A stretch of 64,000 bases of DNA from Marinicella rhabdoformis. Its GTDB lineage: Bacteria > Pseudomonadota > Gammaproteobacteria > Xanthomonadales > Marinicellaceae. Shown one piece after another: positions 1-8,543 of the stretch. The stretch spans positions 124,001 through 188,000 of the forward strand of contig NZ_VTFS01000003.1 of the NCBI RefSeq assembly GCF_009671245.1. The letters are read 5' to 3'. Within the stretch, counting starts at the first letter, position 1. Each line of letters begins with the position of its first letter. The position numbers and the translations under genes were made by a program. The notes beneath the pieces were generated by a model that worked only from the letters and a program-made list of their open reading frames with translations, had not been told where the DNA came from and did no database searches.

Positions 1-594
1 GTGGCTCCAGAACAAAGAAAGCACATCACATTCAATGCATTTTTTGCCAACACCATGTTTCATGAAGTGGCACATGGCTTAGGCATCAAAAACACCATCA
101 ATGGCAAAGGCACTGTACGAACGTCATTGAAAGAATATGCCTCATCTATTGAAGAAGGAAAAGCTGATATTCTTGGTCTATATATGGTTGAAAAACTCTA
201 TAAGATGGGTGAATTAGATGACAGCGAAATGATGGATTATTACACCACTTTCATGGCTGGAATTTTTCGCTCTATACGTTTTGGATCGAGCTCAGCTCAC
301 GGCGTTGCAAATTTATTGAGGTTCAATTATTTTGCGGATAACGGCGCCTTTAACTTTGATGAGGTAACTGGACATTACTCGGTAAACGCTGAAAAGATGT
401 CTGCTGCCATTGCTTCTTTGTCAGAAAAGATACTGACGCATCAGGGTAATGGTGATTATGAAGGCATCGCTGCATGGATGAAGAACAAAGGTCAAATCAC
501 ACCTCAATTGAAGCGCTCTTTAGATGCCATCAACCAAGCAGGTATTCCAGTAGATATTGTCTTTAAACAAGGCCGACACATCCTTGGTTTATAA
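1..594 (+). CDS. M49-like (dipeptidyl peptidase III-type) zinc peptidase, C-terminal part
   Basis: The gene enters from the left edge, so the first codon (GTG) is probably internal and the N-terminal part is missing. The visible 197 residues hold a zinc-binding HEVAHGLG motif (about residues 21-28) followed about 25 residues later by EEGKAD (51-56). This pair supplies the third metal ligand in bacterial dipeptidyl-peptidase-3-like proteins (peptidase family M49 and relatives), which share the pattern MHE-x-x-HGLG ... IEE-x-KAD-x-x-GLY. The protein would release short peptides from N-termini or act as a related metallohydrolase. Signal peptide and cellular location cannot be judged. An intrinsic terminator follows about 30 bases after the stop. 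The family call is firm; the substrate is unknown. Confidence 0.75.
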   Translation: MAPEQRKHITFNAFFANTMFHEVAHGLGIKNTINGKGTVRTSLKEYASSIEEGKADILGLYMVEKLYKMGELDDSEMMDYYTTFMAGIFRSIRFGSSSAHGVANLLRFNYFADNGAFNFDEVTGHYSVNAEKMSAAIASLSEKILTHQGNGDYEGIAAWMKNKGQITPQLKRSLDAINQAGIPVDIVFKQGRHILGL

Positions 595-619
595 ATTCAG
601 ATATAAACCTTCATTCGGA

Positions 620-1969
620 TTAAAGGGTTGGCTCGCCAACCCTTTTTTGTTGCCAAACCACAAATACTTGAGTCAATAAATACATAAAGACGGGGACCAG
701 CTGTAACACAATTCGATTAACGGCAGTATAATTCTCTGCCCACTGAGAAGCGCCTGTAAAAAAGAACAGAAACAGAAAAGCAGTAAACGATAATACAAAA
801 AATGTTTGAGTAACTTGTTCATGTTTTGGGTGTTTAACCAACAACCAAAACAACACCACAAATGGCAGAAAGTACCACAAAAATCCCCAGTTGTTCTGTA
901 AAAACAAGCCTGTAAACACTTCATTAGCAACCGGTGCAGGCATTAACAACATCTCAAAAACTGAACCAAATTTGATGAATTCTTGGCTGATAACCACCGT
1001 TCGACCTGCCCAACTGAATGACCATGTGCCTATGAAAAACCAGACTGTTAAAAACAAAGCCACCAAACTCAATACATACCAACGATGCTTTCTGATCAAA
1101 AATTTAGAAACCAGTTGTGCCAAAAGCATTAATCCCAGCCAAACCCAGCCTTCTGTTTTGAACAATGGCAGCATAGAAAGCAACAATGCCAACCTAATAC
1201 CGTTGGTAACTGTGTGACGTTTATTCCACTCCGAAAGTGCTAAAACAGCAAGCAGTAACAACATTGACAGCCAAATGTCTGCATACCCTTGTAGATTGAT
1301 GTGATTATTTAACAGCGGCATACACAAAAACAAAATGGTGGCACAAACTGTTAACACCCAATCAGCACCAGCTTGATGTAGCCTCAATAAAACCAAATAA
1401 ACCAACCAAAAATAGCAAAGGCCATATAAATACCCAAGGACTTGATTGTTCTCATCACCCAAAACTTGGCCAATATAATAAAGCAAAGGTAAACCATCTG
1501 GATATTCAGCTGTCACATTAAACACGGCTGCCTTGTCACTTAGCCACTGAACTGATGAAACCATTTCCACAGAAAGACCATGGCTCAACCATTGCTTGGC
1601 TTTTAACTCCCATCCCAACCAACTGTCCCACGCAATCAATGGCATTTCAGGCTTAAGAAATAACCAATACACCAAGTATAAAAAAACCATTACACCAAAC
1701 AACAACCAGTTATGGTTTCTTAATAACTTCAGTTTCCGCCATAACGAAGGCAAAGCAGCCATGAGTAAGGGTAAAAATACCAACAAAATACTGATATTTA
1801 AATCAAGCCACTGAATCACATTCAAAGCATGAAGCATGATTCCCATACCAATAAATATTTCAAATCCATTGATAGCGCTGTCTGAAAACTTGTTATCAAA
1901 AACCCTTAAAAAGGCAGTGCCCAACAATGACCAAAGCAAAATAACAAATATGGCAATCAATAGCATCAT
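620..1969 (-). CDS. Polytopic membrane protein, glycosyltransferase (GT-C)-like
   Basis: About 449 residues with at least ten hydrophobic segments. An early loop contains the acidic/aromatic sequence WDSWLGWELKAKQWL (about 115-130), reminiscent of the first periplasmic loop of GT-C enzymes of the ArnT/mannosyltransferase kind that use lipid-linked sugars. The family link is an inference; no classical DD or DE pair is certain. A TTG codon at 1984 is possible, but the ATG at 1969 forms a 4-base ATGA overlap with the stop of the upstream gene and is preferred. The two genes are therefore probably translationally coupled and work together in the inner membrane. The 3' end contains the terminator hairpin of the neighbouring convergent gene. 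Confidence 0.6.
   Translation of the reverse strand: MMLLIAIFVILLWSLLGTAFLRVFDNKFSDSAINGFEIFIGMGIMLHALNVIQWLDLNISILLVFLPLLMAALPSLWRKLKLLRNHNWLLFGVMVFLYLVYWLFLKPEMPLIAWDSWLGWELKAKQWLSHGLSVEMVSSVQWLSDKAAVFNVTAEYPDGLPLLYYIGQVLGDENNQVLGYLYGLCYFWLVYLVLLRLHQAGADWVLTVCATILFLCMPLLNNHINLQGYADIWLSMLLLLAVLALSEWNKRHTVTNGIRLALLLSMLPLFKTEGWVWLGLMLLAQLVSKFLIRKHRWYVLSLVALFLTVWFFIGTWSFSWAGRTVVISQEFIKFGSVFEMLLMPAPVANEVFTGLFLQNNWGFLWYFLPFVVLFWLLVKHPKHEQVTQTFFVLSFTAFLFLFFFTGASQWAENYTAVNRIVLQLVPVFMYLLTQVFVVWQQKRVGEPTL
625..648 (+). terminator. Intrinsic terminator of the M49-like gene
   Basis: A 7-bp GC-rich stem (GGGTTGG / CCAACCC, loop CTCG) is followed by six T. It lies 30 bases after the peptidase stop codon and is encoded inside the last codons of the convergent membrane-protein gene, so the hairpin doubles as coding sequence. 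Confidence 0.8.
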
Positions 1970-3093
1970 AGTTTCACCACACAAAATTGGTCATTAGATA
2001 ATACCGTTTTGATATGCTTGGGAATGTACGATTTTTTTGAACTTTGACAGTCTGGCAATATATTTCGAGTCGTTATCAAATACACCTCATCCAAGTGATT
2101 GACTTTTTTAAATGCTGACGCATCTGACCAATATACATAATCATAAGTCAGAACCCCATGAAGGTGATAACGCATTCTACTTTTAATAAAAGCATCAGAA
2201 GCTTTGATAAAAACGGCAAATTCATGTGGCTCAGCTTGATCAATCCAGTCAACAAATTCAGCGGTAAAGTCATGGACTTTCCTGTCCAGCTCATTGATGT
2301 CTTTATTGGTATTTGGTCTTGGGTAATCAATTATTGTTTGCTGTTTCAACCTGTATTGACTGACAACAAAATATGCCGATGTTGGAAGCAACACCATTAA
2401 CCACAAATACATCACCTGCTGTATTGGTAGCGATTGAAACCATGCCAACAGCAAAACCACGGTTAACCAAACTGCCAAACCCAACGCCAACTGTGGAAAC
2501 AACGATTGTTTTTGCCAAAAGTTCAGTGAAGACAATTGATATTCAGCGCTATTCGACATCCAGGCTTTAACATAATACCATCGACTTACGATTGAATCTG
2601 AAGATAAAAAGAGTCCATCAAAACCCATGTCCTTGTTGACTGTGGTGTGCAAGCCCAAGTCCCTTTTAGAATTTACTGAAATCTGCAACTCCATTGGCAC
2701 AGATGACTCGTACTCGACAAAAGACAACTCAGGTAATTCAACCACAAAATCATCAGCTTGCAAAAAATCACCATTAAACAAAGTCTTCCTGCCTTGCATG
2801 ATTTTCAATGAAACTTGATACAATGAATCTGCTTTGGCTCCAGAAAATTTCAAGTACTTGTATTGACCCAATGCTTTTGACTGTATCGTGTATGAAAAAG
2901 ATACAGGGCCAAAGGGGTTAGCGCTGATTGAGAAGTGGTCGCCATTGCGGTAAAAAACACCAGGCTCCACATCTAATTTTAAGGTGATATTTTGTTCTTT
3001 GTGCGCTACAGAGCCAGCATACAGCGAAAGAAACACTGTGCCTGTCAAACCCCCAATCACAACCAACCAAAATACCAAAACCTTTTTATTCAT
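1966..3093 (-). CDS. Membrane protein of unknown function with large extracytoplasmic domain
   Basis: A 375-residue protein with an N-terminal hydrophobic anchor (about 4-25), a mostly beta-strand region of about 170 residues, two or three membrane segments around 200-250, and a soluble C-terminal domain ending in CVVKL. No domain is recognised. It is the first gene of a two-gene minus-strand unit whose second gene encodes a polytopic, possibly GT-C-type, membrane protein. The stop codon overlaps that gene's ATG by four bases. The topology resembles accessory proteins of surface-glycan or glycolipid synthesis, but this is inference only. Confidence 0.55.
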   Translation of the reverse strand: MNKKVLVFWLVVIGGLTGTVFLSLYAGSVAHKEQNITLKLDVEPGVFYRNGDHFSISANPFGPVSFSYTIQSKALGQYKYLKFSGAKADSLYQVSLKIMQGRKTLFNGDFLQADDFVVELPELSFVEYESSVPMELQISVNSKRDLGLHTTVNKDMGFDGLFLSSDSIVSRWYYVKAWMSNSAEYQLSSLNFWQKQSLFPQLALGLAVWLTVVLLLAWFQSLPIQQVMYLWLMVLLPTSAYFVVSQYRLKQQTIIDYPRPNTNKDINELDRKVHDFTAEFVDWIDQAEPHEFAVFIKASDAFIKSRMRYHLHGVLTYDYVYWSDASAFKKVNHLDEVYLITTRNILPDCQSSKKSYIPKHIKTVLSNDQFCVVKL

Positions 3094-3195
3094 TTAAGCC
3101 CTTCCAGTGCTTTTATTTTTGACTATTATATGCAAATAAAGTCCCATTGACCATGCTCAAAACCGAGACTCAGTTCATAAAACCACATTTATGCA

Positions 3196-3225
3196 TTGAA
3201 TAGTTAAGCATTTTCACATTACAAT
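3196..3225 (+). promoter_or_regulatory. Possible sigma-70 promoter of the FHA-like gene
   Basis: TTGAAT (3196-3201) and TACAAT (3220-3225) are separated by 18 bases. Transcription would start near 3232, only a few bases before the candidate start codons (TTG 3237, ATG 3246, ATG 3249). The mRNA would then have a very short leader, which fits the absence of a clear Shine-Dalgarno sequence. Confidence 0.4.
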
Positions 3226-3245
3226 CGTGTAAACCATTGAAAATA

Positions 3246-4007
3246 ATGATGCATTTACAACGCAAAGACAACAACGAAACAATAAAATTCCCACTTAAAG
3301 AGCAGGTCATAGTGGGCAATGACTTTGATTGTGACATTCAAATCAATCACCCTGATTTGCATGGCAAGCACTTTATGGTTAAAAATAAAGACTATGGTTG
3401 TGTTCTGGAAGTCTTTGAGGGGACGGTCTTTTTAGATCAGAAGCAAGTCATGAAACAATGTATGATTGAACCAGGTGAGACCATTGGCGTTGGAGATTTG
3501 TGCTTGACATTAATTGATGATGAATTTATCCCCAAAGATTCTGCCATCAACCACACCCAAATTGATATTAAGAAAAACACCAAGCACAGTGCGGTTTTTG
3601 GACTCCGAAGTTTCGATCGTTTAAATGCAGGTCATTTCATTATCAATGACTTTCATCATGCAGATGGTTGGCATGTCATCCGTCAAGACAATGACTTACA
3701 CTTTATTGACAGCAAACACAAAACCAGACTCAATGGGCTGAAGGTCGCACAAGCAAAACTCAGCAACGGAGATGTCATCACAAGTTCAAACTACAAATAC
3801 AAAGTAGAGTTACCAGGCACTTCAGGGTATTCAAAATTCAGTCCGTCTCACCCTAAAAATGTCATGTTAAGTGAACAGGTAAGCAAGCAAAAAACTAACA
3901 AACCTGCCACACAAAACAAGCAATTCATCAAAAACAACTTATGGTGGATAACACTTTTGGTCGGTTTGTTGCTACTCATCATTTTAATCATAAACAATAA
4001 GCAATAA
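3246..4007 (+). CDS. Tail-anchored protein with two degenerate FHA-like domains
   Basis: About 253 residues. The N-terminal part (roughly 15-95) has the FHA pattern of a VGN-DFDCDIQI strand, an H-x-KHF strand and a later GETIGVGD segment. A second copy-like region (about 120-190) has FxIND, GWHVI, a RLNG turn and L-x-NGD-x-I. FHA domains bind phosphothreonine. Here the Arg of the usual GR and the Ser of SxxH are not conserved, so binding may be lost or altered. The last 25 residues form one membrane helix followed by a short polar end, suggesting a cytoplasmic domain anchored in the inner membrane. The start is uncertain (TTG 3237 or ATG 3246/3249). Its neighbours do not reveal a kinase or secretion system. 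Confidence 0.6.
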   Translation: MMHLQRKDNNETIKFPLKEQVIVGNDFDCDIQINHPDLHGKHFMVKNKDYGCVLEVFEGTVFLDQKQVMKQCMIEPGETIGVGDLCLTLIDDEFIPKDSAINHTQIDIKKNTKHSAVFGLRSFDRLNAGHFIINDFHHADGWHVIRQDNDLHFIDSKHKTRLNGLKVAQAKLSNGDVITSSNYKYKVELPGTSGYSKFSPSHPKNVMLSEQVSKQKTNKPATQNKQFIKNNLWWITLLVGLLLLIILIINNKQ

Positions 4008-4031
4008 AAAAGGGCCTCCAAGCCCTTTTTT
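4006..4031. terminator. Bidirectional intrinsic terminator
   Basis: A perfect 10-bp inverted repeat AAAAAAGGGC / GCCCTTTTTT with a 6-base loop lies between two convergent genes, the FHA-like gene and ppnN. It presents a U-tract on both strands. Confidence 0.85.
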
Positions 4032-4051
4032 ATTGCTGCCATCACCTCAGC

Positions 4052-5422
4052 TTATTTAACTACCTCAAAAACAGGTGTATATTCACTTCCGGGTAACTTC
4101 ATGCGTTTTTGCTCAATAAATGCTTGTAACAAGTCATCTAACTTATGCATCAGCTCACGATTACCGTTGATTTGGTAAACGCCTTTTTCCTTGATTTGCT
4201 GTACACCAAACTCTTTAACATTACCGGCAACAATACCGGAAAAAACTTGTCTCAAAGAAGCTGCCAACTCACCAATGGGCCTATCCAAATGCAAGTTCAA
4301 AGCCGCCATGTTTTCATGAGTAGGAACAAAAGGAAATTGTAATGCCGGATCTATTTCTAGTCCCCAGTTATAGAAATAACTGACTTCATTTTTGGAACGA
4401 TATTCCTTCACTTCATCAATACCTGTCATCATTTTTTGCGCAACTTGTTCTGCATCATCAATAATAATTTCATATAAACCAGCCACTTCTTCACCCAGTG
4501 CAAAGCGTATAAATTGATCAATTTGATGAAAATAATCTGCTGATTCTTTAGGTCCTGTCATGATAAAAGGAAAAGGTTTTCCCTTGTTTTGTTCATTAGA
4601 CAAAATACCAATCAAATACAAAATTTCTTCTGCTGTTCCAACACCACCCGGGAAAACAATAATGCCATGCCCTAATCGAACAAAGGCTTCCAATCGTTTT
4701 TCAATGTCAGGCATGATAATCAGTTTGTTCACAATTGGGTTGGGAGCTTCTGCAGCAATAATACCAGGTTCAGTTAAGCCAATAAAACGCCCTTCCTTAA
4801 TACGCTGCTTAGAATGCCCTACAGATGCTCCTTTCATTGGTCCTTTCATGGCACCAGTGCCACAACCTGTACAAATATCTGCACCACGTAAACCTAATTG
4901 ATAGCCCACATCTTTGGTGTATTGGTATTCAACTCGATTAATAGAATGCCCACCCCAACAAACAACCAAGTTAGGATCAATTCCATATCGATGAACTTCA
5001 GACCGACGCATCAATTGAAACACATAATTAGTGATCTCAAATGAATCCAGCAATTCATCAGAACCATGCTCTGTGTGCTGGTAAACAATGTCTCTTAGTA
5101 CAGAAAAAATTGAGTCCCTGATACCTGAAATCATTTTTCCGTCGACAAAAGCTTGTGCTGGCGCATTGATAAACTCTAAATGGATCCCCCTTTCTCTTGG
5201 CACCAAGTTCACATCAAAATTTGGATACCTTGACAACACTGCCATGGCATCATCATCTTTGGCATCACAGTTTAAAACCGCTAAACAACATTTCCTGAAC
5301 AGTTCATAAACACCGCCTTGTCCAACTGCCATCATTTTATTGACTTCTTCTTGTGACAACAATGTCATACCGCCACGTGCTGCAATAATACAGCGATCTA
5401 TGGTTTTAACCTCTTGATTCAT
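4052..5422 (-). CDS. ppnN: Pyrimidine/purine nucleotide 5'-monophosphate nucleosidase PpnN (YgdH)
   Basis: This 456-residue protein matches E. coli PpnN (about 454 residues) along its length. PpnN hydrolyses nucleoside 5'-monophosphates to ribose 5-phosphate and the free base and is stimulated by (p)ppGpp. The LOG-family motif PGGVGTAEE is present at about residue 255-263, with CWGGHS near 155 and the segment IIMPDIEKRLEAF upstream of it. The C-terminal LPGSEYTPVFE matches the E. coli LPGSAYIP end. It is a cytoplasmic enzyme transcribed alone. An AGGAGAAT ribosome site precedes the ATG. The 280 bases upstream contain only an imperfect hairpin (5592-5634). The window also encodes a DksA, so a link to stringent control is plausible. 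Confidence 0.95.
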   Translation of the reverse strand: MNQEVKTIDRCIIAARGGMTLLSQEEVNKMMAVGQGGVYELFRKCCLAVLNCDAKDDDAMAVLSRYPNFDVNLVPRERGIHLEFINAPAQAFVDGKMISGIRDSIFSVLRDIVYQHTEHGSDELLDSFEITNYVFQLMRRSEVHRYGIDPNLVVCWGGHSINRVEYQYTKDVGYQLGLRGADICTGCGTGAMKGPMKGASVGHSKQRIKEGRFIGLTEPGIIAAEAPNPIVNKLIIMPDIEKRLEAFVRLGHGIIVFPGGVGTAEEILYLIGILSNEQNKGKPFPFIMTGPKESADYFHQIDQFIRFALGEEVAGLYEIIIDDAEQVAQKMMTGIDEVKEYRSKNEVSYFYNWGLEIDPALQFPFVPTHENMAALNLHLDRPIGELAASLRQVFSGIVAGNVKEFGVQQIKEKGVYQINGNRELMHKLDDLLQAFIEQKRMKLPGSEYTPVFEVVK

Positions 5423-5702
5423 TATAATTCTCCTTTTTTAGGGTCAATATGGCCAAGGCCCAATGGCCTATGTCATATAACCAGTATTATGTTATGCTTT
5501 GATTACAATCCACAGTCATTGTGTTGAAATCATTTTTTGGCCGCATTCGCATGGAATTTTGAAGACAATGAACGAGTCATCGAGAACATTCGAATACCAC
5601 CCTTATCATTAATTTTTATTGGGTGGCAGTATTCACATTGATTTTTCAGAATACGGGCAAATATATTACATATAATAATCTTCAGATGCAAAATATTTTT
5701 TT

Positions 5703-6029
5703 ATGACAGAGATCCCAATACTTTTTTTCTTCGTTGCTTTGGCTTATTTTTGGTACAACCAAATGCAAGCCTTAGACCACGTTAGAGCAACAGGTAAACA
5801 CATCACCAAACAAAAACAATGGGTATTTCTTGACGACTCAATAGTGCAAAAAAAACTGACCATAAAACCCAAGGCAGGCAAGCTTTGTTTTTACAGGGAA
5901 TTTGAATTTGAATTCTCAGACACTTCAGCCAAAAGGTATCATGGCACCATCACACACCATGGTCAAAAAACCACAGAAATTCAATACTTCATTGCAGACT
6001 CAATAGAAAGTATCAAGCTGAATCATTAA
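5703..6029 (+). CDS. DUF3301 family protein
   Basis: A 108-residue protein with an N-terminal membrane helix (about 4-20, ending WYNQMQALD) and a small cytoplasmic domain carrying the family signature: LDDSIVxxKLTI, then FYREFEFEFSDT and a final G-x-I strand. DUF3301 proteins are common in gammaproteobacteria and have no known function. The length is typical. Its stop overlaps the stop of the convergent LysE/RhtB gene by four bases. Confidence 0.8.
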   Translation: MTEIPILFFFVALAYFWYNQMQALDHVRATGKHITKQKQWVFLDDSIVQKKLTIKPKAGKLCFYREFEFEFSDTSAKRYHGTITHHGQKTTEIQYFIADSIESIKLNH

Positions 6030-6637
6030 GACCAAAGTGTTGAAAGCAAGAACAGTGCCAACCCAAGGAATATCAAAACTGACACCCTATCCATCCACCA
6101 TTTGAACCGAGCTTTCTCAAAAAAATGAGACAAACTTTTATCTGTCAACCATGCCAAAGATCCAAAGACCAACACTGTGACGAGTGAAAAAATCACGCCC
6201 AACCACAACAAACGCAAACCGGCACCAGGCTCATCTAATTGTGCAAATTGAGGAAACAAGGCAAAAAAGAACAGCAGCACTTTAGGGTTCGTCACATTCA
6301 TGATGACACCACGCCAATAGCTGGCTTCTACAACACGTTGCGGCTTTAGCATGTCATCCGAACGATGTAACCAGGTCTGCCACGCCAAATAGAATAAGTA
6401 TCCAGCGCCAAGAGTCGTCACCAGTTTTACTGCCCAGGGTGTGGCTAAAATTAAAGCCGTCACACCCAAGGCTAATAACAAAGTATGAACCAAACAACCC
6501 GTAGCAAAACCTAAAGTTAATTTAAATGCAGACAGGAAACCTTGTCGGCCGGCCGTCGCAACAACCAACAATACATCAGGCCCCGGTGTTAAGGCCAATA
6601 ACACCGAGGTGATAAAAAAAGAAAAATATAAGGTCAA
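6026..6637 (-). CDS. LysE/RhtB family amino-acid exporter
   Basis: A 203-residue inner-membrane protein with six hydrophobic segments. It has the family signature ALTPGPDVLLVVATAGRQG near the N-terminus and a MNVTNPKVLLFFFALFPQF segment in the middle. This family exports amino acids such as lysine, threonine or homoserine lactones. The start is a TTG seven bases after the stop of the PilZ gene, with AAGG upstream. It is the last gene of the dksA-prfB-lysS-PilZ unit. The substrate cannot be assigned. Confidence 0.85.
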   Translation of the reverse strand: MTLYFSFFITSVLLALTPGPDVLLVVATAGRQGFLSAFKLTLGFATGCLVHTLLLALGVTALILATPWAVKLVTTLGAGYLFYLAWQTWLHRSDDMLKPQRVVEASYWRGVIMNVTNPKVLLFFFALFPQFAQLDEPGAGLRLLWLGVIFSLVTVLVFGSLAWLTDKSLSHFFEKARFKWWMDRVSVLIFLGLALFLLSTLWS

Positions 6638-6643
6638 TGAAAC

Positions 6644-6988
6644 TTAGCCTTGGTAAGGTTCTACTTCATGCACTTGATCGCCTAACAGTTGCCACAAGGC
6701 TTGTTGTTTAGCGTCTTCAATCACTGTAAAGTGAAGTGCCAATTCTTTTTCATCCGAGCGAATCACCTGTGCCGTGACATCAAAATTGAATGATTGATTA
6801 ACCACAATTTCTAAGATACAGCTGTCACCTTTATTTAAAGTTTCAATGTGATCTTCACTGATTTTTTTGAGTAGAATTCCCGAAGCTGAAATGTTTTTTA
6901 CCTCTGCAATCAATGAATGACCGCGATGCAAAACCAAGCACGAAGCTATTATCTTTTTTCTGGCAAACCTAACACCTTCTTCATTCAT
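6644..6988 (-). CDS. PilZ domain protein
   Basis: A 114-residue single PilZ domain. PilZ domains bind cyclic-di-GMP through an RxxxR stretch and a (D/N)xSxxG motif. The second is intact (N32-I-S34-A-S-G37). The first is weakened: R7-F-A-R10-K11, with Lys where the second Arg is expected. The gene starts five bases after the lysS stop and is followed six bases later by the exporter, so it belongs to the same transcript. Binding of c-di-GMP is likely but not certain; the partner is unknown. Confidence 0.75.
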   Translation of the reverse strand: MNEEGVRFARKKIIASCLVLHRGHSLIAEVKNISASGILLKKISEDHIETLNKGDSCILEIVVNQSFNFDVTAQVIRSDEKELALHFTVIEDAKQQALWQLLGDQVHEVEPYQG

Positions 6989-6993
6989 ATCAC

Positions 6994-8472
6994 TTACTCT
7001 GGTTTCATATAGGGAAATAAAAGGACATCTCGAATTGAAGCAGAGTCAGTAAACAACATCACCAACCGATCAATTCCAATACCCTCTCCAGCAGTTGGTG
7101 GCATACCATACTCTAATGCTCGGATATAATCCGCATCAAAATGCATGGCCTCATCATCACCTGCTTCAAACTCTGCCACCTGTGCCTTAAACCGCTCAGC
7201 TTGATCCTCAGGGTCGTTCAACTCAGAGAATCCATTGGCGATTTCATTACCACAAATAAACAACTCAAAACGATCTGTAATCTCAGGGTTTTCATCATTG
7301 CGTCTGGACAGTGGCGAAATTTCTATCGGATATTCTGTCACAAATGTGGGTTGAATCAGGTGTTCTTCTACTGTCAACTCGAATAATTCAGCCAAAAGTT
7401 TGCCTTTTTTCCACTTTTTATCAATAGAAATATTGTTATCAGCACAGTAACTTTGCATAACTGACAAATTGTGACAATCATTTTCAGACAAGCCTTCATT
7501 GTATTCTGCCACCAATGAAGCCATGCTTTGTCGGCGAAATGGTTGAGCAAAGTCTAGTTGATTCCCCTGGTATTCGAATGCTGTTTCACCTTTAACATTT
7601 TCTGCCAAAGAGCGAAACATGGCTTCAGTCAGGTCCATCAATTCGTTATAGTCCGCATAAGCCCAATAAAATTCCATCATGGTGAACTCAGGATTGTGCT
7701 TAGTAGAAACACCTTCGTTACGGAAATTCCTATTGATTTCGAACACCTTTTCAAAACCACCCACTGTCAATCTTTTCAAAAACAGTTCAGGGGCCACACG
7801 TAAGAACAACTCCAAATCCAAAGCATTGTGATGTGTCGTAAAAGGTTTGGCTGTTGCACCACCTGGTATCATGTGCATCATCGGGGTTTCAACTTCTAAA
7901 AAGTCACGCTGTTCCATGAAGTGACGAATATGAGACACCATACGAGAACGCATTTTAAAAACATCTGCAGAATCTTGATTCATGATCAAATCCACATATC
8001 GCTGGCGGTATCGCGTTTCCTGGTCCGAAAGCCCATGGAACTTTTCAGGTAGAGGACGCAGGGATTTGGTGATTAACTCCAGCTCTGTGACTTTGACAGA
8101 CAACTCATTGGTTTTGGTTTTGAACAACACGCCCTTACCCGCAACAATGTCACCCATGTCCCATGTTTTAAAATCAGCAAATTTCTCTTCACCTACTTGA
8201 TTCAATTGTATAAACAACTGAATGTCACCCGACACATCTCTTAAATTAGCGAATCCACCCTTACCAAACAAGCGTTTGCTCATCATGCGACCAACAACTT
8301 CAACTTCTATCCCTTGTGGATCGAGCGCTTCCTTGTCTATGGCATCATAGTCATTGTGTAAATCAAGTGCCAAATGTGAACGCCTGAAATGATTTGGAAA
8401 CGCAATGCCGTTTTCACGGATGGCTGTCAACTTAGCGCGACGTTCAGCTATTAATTTGTTATCTTCACTCAT
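6994..8472 (-). CDS. lysS: Lysyl-tRNA synthetase, class II
   Basis: A 492-residue class II enzyme that charges tRNA-Lys. The N-terminal OB-fold anticodon-binding domain is seen at about 55-150 ([21 protein letters not shown]). Motif 2 ([25 protein letters not shown] region) lies near 250 and motif 3 ([13 protein letters not shown]) near the C-terminus. Length matches bacterial LysS (about 500). It follows prfB, the order found in E. coli and many proteobacteria, and precedes the PilZ gene by five bases. Confidence 0.97.
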   Translation of the reverse strand: MSEDNKLIAERRAKLTAIRENGIAFPNHFRRSHLALDLHNDYDAIDKEALDPQGIEVEVVGRMMSKRLFGKGGFANLRDVSGDIQLFIQLNQVGEEKFADFKTWDMGDIVAGKGVLFKTKTNELSVKVTELELITKSLRPLPEKFHGLSDQETRYRQRYVDLIMNQDSADVFKMRSRMVSHIRHFMEQRDFLEVETPMMHMIPGGATAKPFTTHHNALDLELFLRVAPELFLKRLTVGGFEKVFEINRNFRNEGVSTKHNPEFTMMEFYWAYADYNELMDLTEAMFRSLAENVKGETAFEYQGNQLDFAQPFRRQSMASLVAEYNEGLSENDCHNLSVMQSYCADNNISIDKKWKKGKLLAELFELTVEEHLIQPTFVTEYPIEISPLSRRNDENPEITDRFELFICGNEIANGFSELNDPEDQAERFKAQVAEFEAGDDEAMHFDADYIRALEYGMPPTAGEGIGIDRLVMLFTDSASIRDVLLFPYMKPE

Positions 8473-8543
8473 GAGTTATCTTCTTTAGTTGCTCTTGAAT
8501 TAATTCTTTAAGAATGGTTTGTTATTTGAAAACAGGGCTTATT

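Noticed and set aside
5592-5634. Imperfect hairpin GAATACCACCC ... GGGTGGCAGTATTC between ppnN and the DUF3301 gene
   Set aside because: It has a 3-base bulge, a long loop and no U-tract; it may be a regulator site but the evidence is weak.
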